Assembly (NCBI GenBank): GCA_030041355.1
Contig: JASHNZ010000036.1
Span: forward strand, 1 to 64,000
Direction: 5' to 3'
DNA from: Nitrososphaerales archaeon
GTDB taxonomy: Archaea > Thermoproteota > Nitrososphaeria > Nitrososphaerales > CADDZS01
DNA: 64,000 nt
The position numbers and the translations under genes were made by a program. The notes beneath the pieces were generated by a model. That model was not told where the DNA came from. It saw nothing but the letters and a program-made list of their open reading frames with translations, and ran no database searches. Positions 62,770 to 64,000 of the stretch are shown here, in pieces (position 1 is the first letter of the stretch; each line of letters starts with the position of its first letter).

Positions 62770-64000
62770 ATGGCGATTAAGCTAGGCACTATATACGGAA
62801 TACCTCTCTACCTAGATTATTCTTGGTTCATAATACTCGCGCTGATAGTCTTTGAGGTAGCGTTTCTGATAATGCCTTATGAATACCCAGGACTTTCGAC
62901 CGGACTGTATCTTCTCCTCGGCGTTTTGTCCGCATTCTTGCTTTTCGCTTCGATTGTCGTTCATGAGCTTGCTCATTCAATAATCGCGAAAAGAAATGGT
63001 CTCAAGATTGGAAGAATCACTTTGTATTTGCTGGGAGGCGTCTCGGAGATGTCGGAAGAGCCTCCGAACCCATCTCTTGAGCTTCGAATGTCCGCGGCCG
63101 GCCCTCTTACTTCTCTTGCCATCGCTGGCGTCTCTTATGTCGGTTGGCTGGCTTCGTTGAGTGTCAAGGCGCCAGTAATAATTAGAGGGCCCTTGGAATA
63201 TACGGCTCTTTTCAACGTGATAGTCGCAGCTTTCAACCTAATCCCGGCGTTTCCTATGGATGGCGGGAGAGTCCTGCGTTCCATCATTTGGAGATCCAGT
63301 GGGGACATGATTAAATCCACAAAGATCTCCGCGACCGTTGGACGCATCTTCGCCTACGTCATGATGGTCGGTGGTGTGCTTCTCACCTTTCTCGTGCCCT
63401 CTTATCTGTTCGATGGCATATGGCTCGTGTTGATCGGGTGGTTCATTTCGAGCAGCGCACAAGGCGAGTACCGACAGGTCCAAATCTTGAGGGACGTCGC
63501 GGATCTCAAAGCTCGGGATATGATGTCAAAGACTGTAGATCGCGTCTCTGAAGAAATTACTTTGACGGAACTCTCTTCTCAGTTTCTACAGTACAAACAT
63601 AAAGGTTTTCCCGTGATGAGAGGAGACGAATTGATTGGCTGCGTCACAATGCAAGACCTGCGTGCCGTCAAAAAAGAACTCTGGGACACAACGAGAGTTT
63701 TAGACATTATGGCTCCGAAGGAGAAACTCGCAACTGTAAAAGAGAGTGATCCGGCAAAGCAGGTCCTAGCTGCCATAGGTTCTAGACAGATAGGAAGGAT
63801 CTTCGTTTTGTCCGATGATATGAGCGGAAGACTAGTCGGAATCATCACACGCACCGATGTAATGCGGACGATCCAAATGCAGGAGAGTTTCCTCAAGAAT
63901 GCTCCCCCGCCTGGACCTGCGGGTTTGGAACGCAACATTCCAGTTGAAGTCGGGATGCTTTTTCAGATCATCGCGCCCGAATACGGGGGAATCAACTGGT
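62770..64000 (+). CDS. Site-2 protease (M50) with CBS domains (3' end cut by the window)
   Basis: At least 410 residues, running off the window. An intramembrane zinc protease: TM helices at about 15-35 and 45-75, the HExxH motif in IVVHELAHSIIAKR, LLGGVSEM, the second active-site motif NLIPAFPMDGGRVLRS, and a further TM pair. From about 245 two CBS domains follow (ARDMMSKTVDRVSEE, KGFPVMRGDELIGCVTM, VLDIMAPKEKLATV, RIFVLSDDMSGRLVGIITRTD). The CBS pair likely senses adenine nucleotides and regulates cleavage. The ATG has GGAG (62762-62765) just upstream. The final ~45 residues begin an extra segment of unknown type. Confidence 0.95.
   Translation, partial: MAIKLGTIYGIPLYLDYSWFIILALIVFEVAFLIMPYEYPGLSTGLYLLLGVLSAFLLFASIVVHELAHSIIAKRNGLKIGRITLYLLGGVSEMSEEPPNPSLELRMSAAGPLTSLAIAGVSYVGWLASLSVKAPVIIRGPLEYTALFNVIVAAFNLIPAFPMDGGRVLRSIIWRSSGDMIKSTKISATVGRIFAYVMMVGGVLLTFLVPSYLFDGIWLVLIGWFISSSAQGEYRQVQILRDVADLKARDMMSKTVDRVSEEITLTELSSQFLQYKHKGFPVMRGDELIGCVTMQDLRAVKKELWDTTRVLDIMAPKEKLATVKESDPAKQVLAAIGSRQIGRIFVLSDDMSGRLVGIITRTDVMRTIQMQESFLKNAPPPGPAGLERNIPVEVGMLFQIIAPEYGGINW

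Noticed and set aside
1-64000. tRNA, rRNA, CRISPR repeats, insertion sequences
   Set aside because: Looked for T-loop GTTCRANTC contexts, regular short repeats and transposase motifs; none was convincing. The Cas4-like protein is not next to any repeat array.

Overview
The window is a gene-dense stretch of an archaeal chromosome. RadA recombinase, a TYW1 wyosine synthase without flavodoxin domain, archaeal TATA boxes 25-38 nt upstream of many starts, a PF04008 adenosine-specific kinase, a Ta0938-type zinc protein, F420-type oxidoreductases and membrane-anchored winged-helix regulators all point to Archaea. The content (bacterial-type UvrABC, PPK2, DUF3052, many two-TM small proteins, frequent TTG starts) fits a soil or sediment member of the Thaumarchaeota/Nitrososphaeria, possibly outside the ammonia oxidisers. 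This placement is inference: no rRNA or amo gene is present. I found no tRNA, CRISPR array, transposase or phage module.

Layout. 1-5.85 kb: a cell-surface cluster (partial Ig-like surface protein, DUF4129-like protein, MoxR ATPase, DUF58 protein, multi-TM protein, large surface protein). 5.9-10.8 kb: adenosine-specific kinase, small membrane proteins, a membrane winged-helix regulator, a Cas4-like nuclease fused to a HAD phosphatase domain, and an F420/LLM oxidoreductase. 10.8-18.8 kb: excision repair genes uvrC, uvrA, uvrB on the minus strand, with a ferritin-like/VIT1 metal transporter between uvrA and uvrB. 18.9-30.4 kb: metabolic genes (DUF3052, thioredoxin-like, thioesterase, APC permease, C-N hydrolase, FAD oxidoreductase, agmatinase-family ureohydrolase, aldehyde dehydrogenase, homoserine dehydrogenase, TYW1 with an inserted winged helix, beta-hydroxyacid dehydrogenase). 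30.5-36 kb: small membrane protein, BNR-repeat propeller, ABC-2 exporter, small zinc-finger protein and an ACT-V4R sensor.

36-41.4 kb: a second, divergent MoxR-DUF58-DUF4129 cluster on the minus strand, headed by a membrane protein with an aromatic FP/WP repeat. 41.5-48.7 kb: VOC protein, radA, glmS, a Cys/Met-metabolism PLP enzyme and a DUF885 peptidase-like protein. 48.7-54.5 kb: beta-lactamase-family hydrolase, dUTPase/Dcd-like enzyme, ribbon-helix-helix regulator, GDT1-like transporter, MFS transporter and small membrane proteins. 54.8-59 kb: GT2 glycosyltransferase with a DUF354 protein, and threonine dehydratase. 59-64 kb: PPK2, PPOX/F420 protein, a cassette of a 60-aa protein, a zinc-finger/heme-oxygenase-like enzyme and a Ta0938-type protein, and a site-2 protease with CBS domains that runs off the end.

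The most interesting signals are: a recurring palindrome (CTGTAATWTTACAG) at the promoters of radA, a ribbon-helix-helix regulator gene and a membrane-protein gene, with a weaker copy upstream of uvrA; the nuclease-HAD fusion; the winged helix inserted in TYW1; the ACT-V4R fusion; and the duplicated, diverged MoxR-DUF58 surface clusters.
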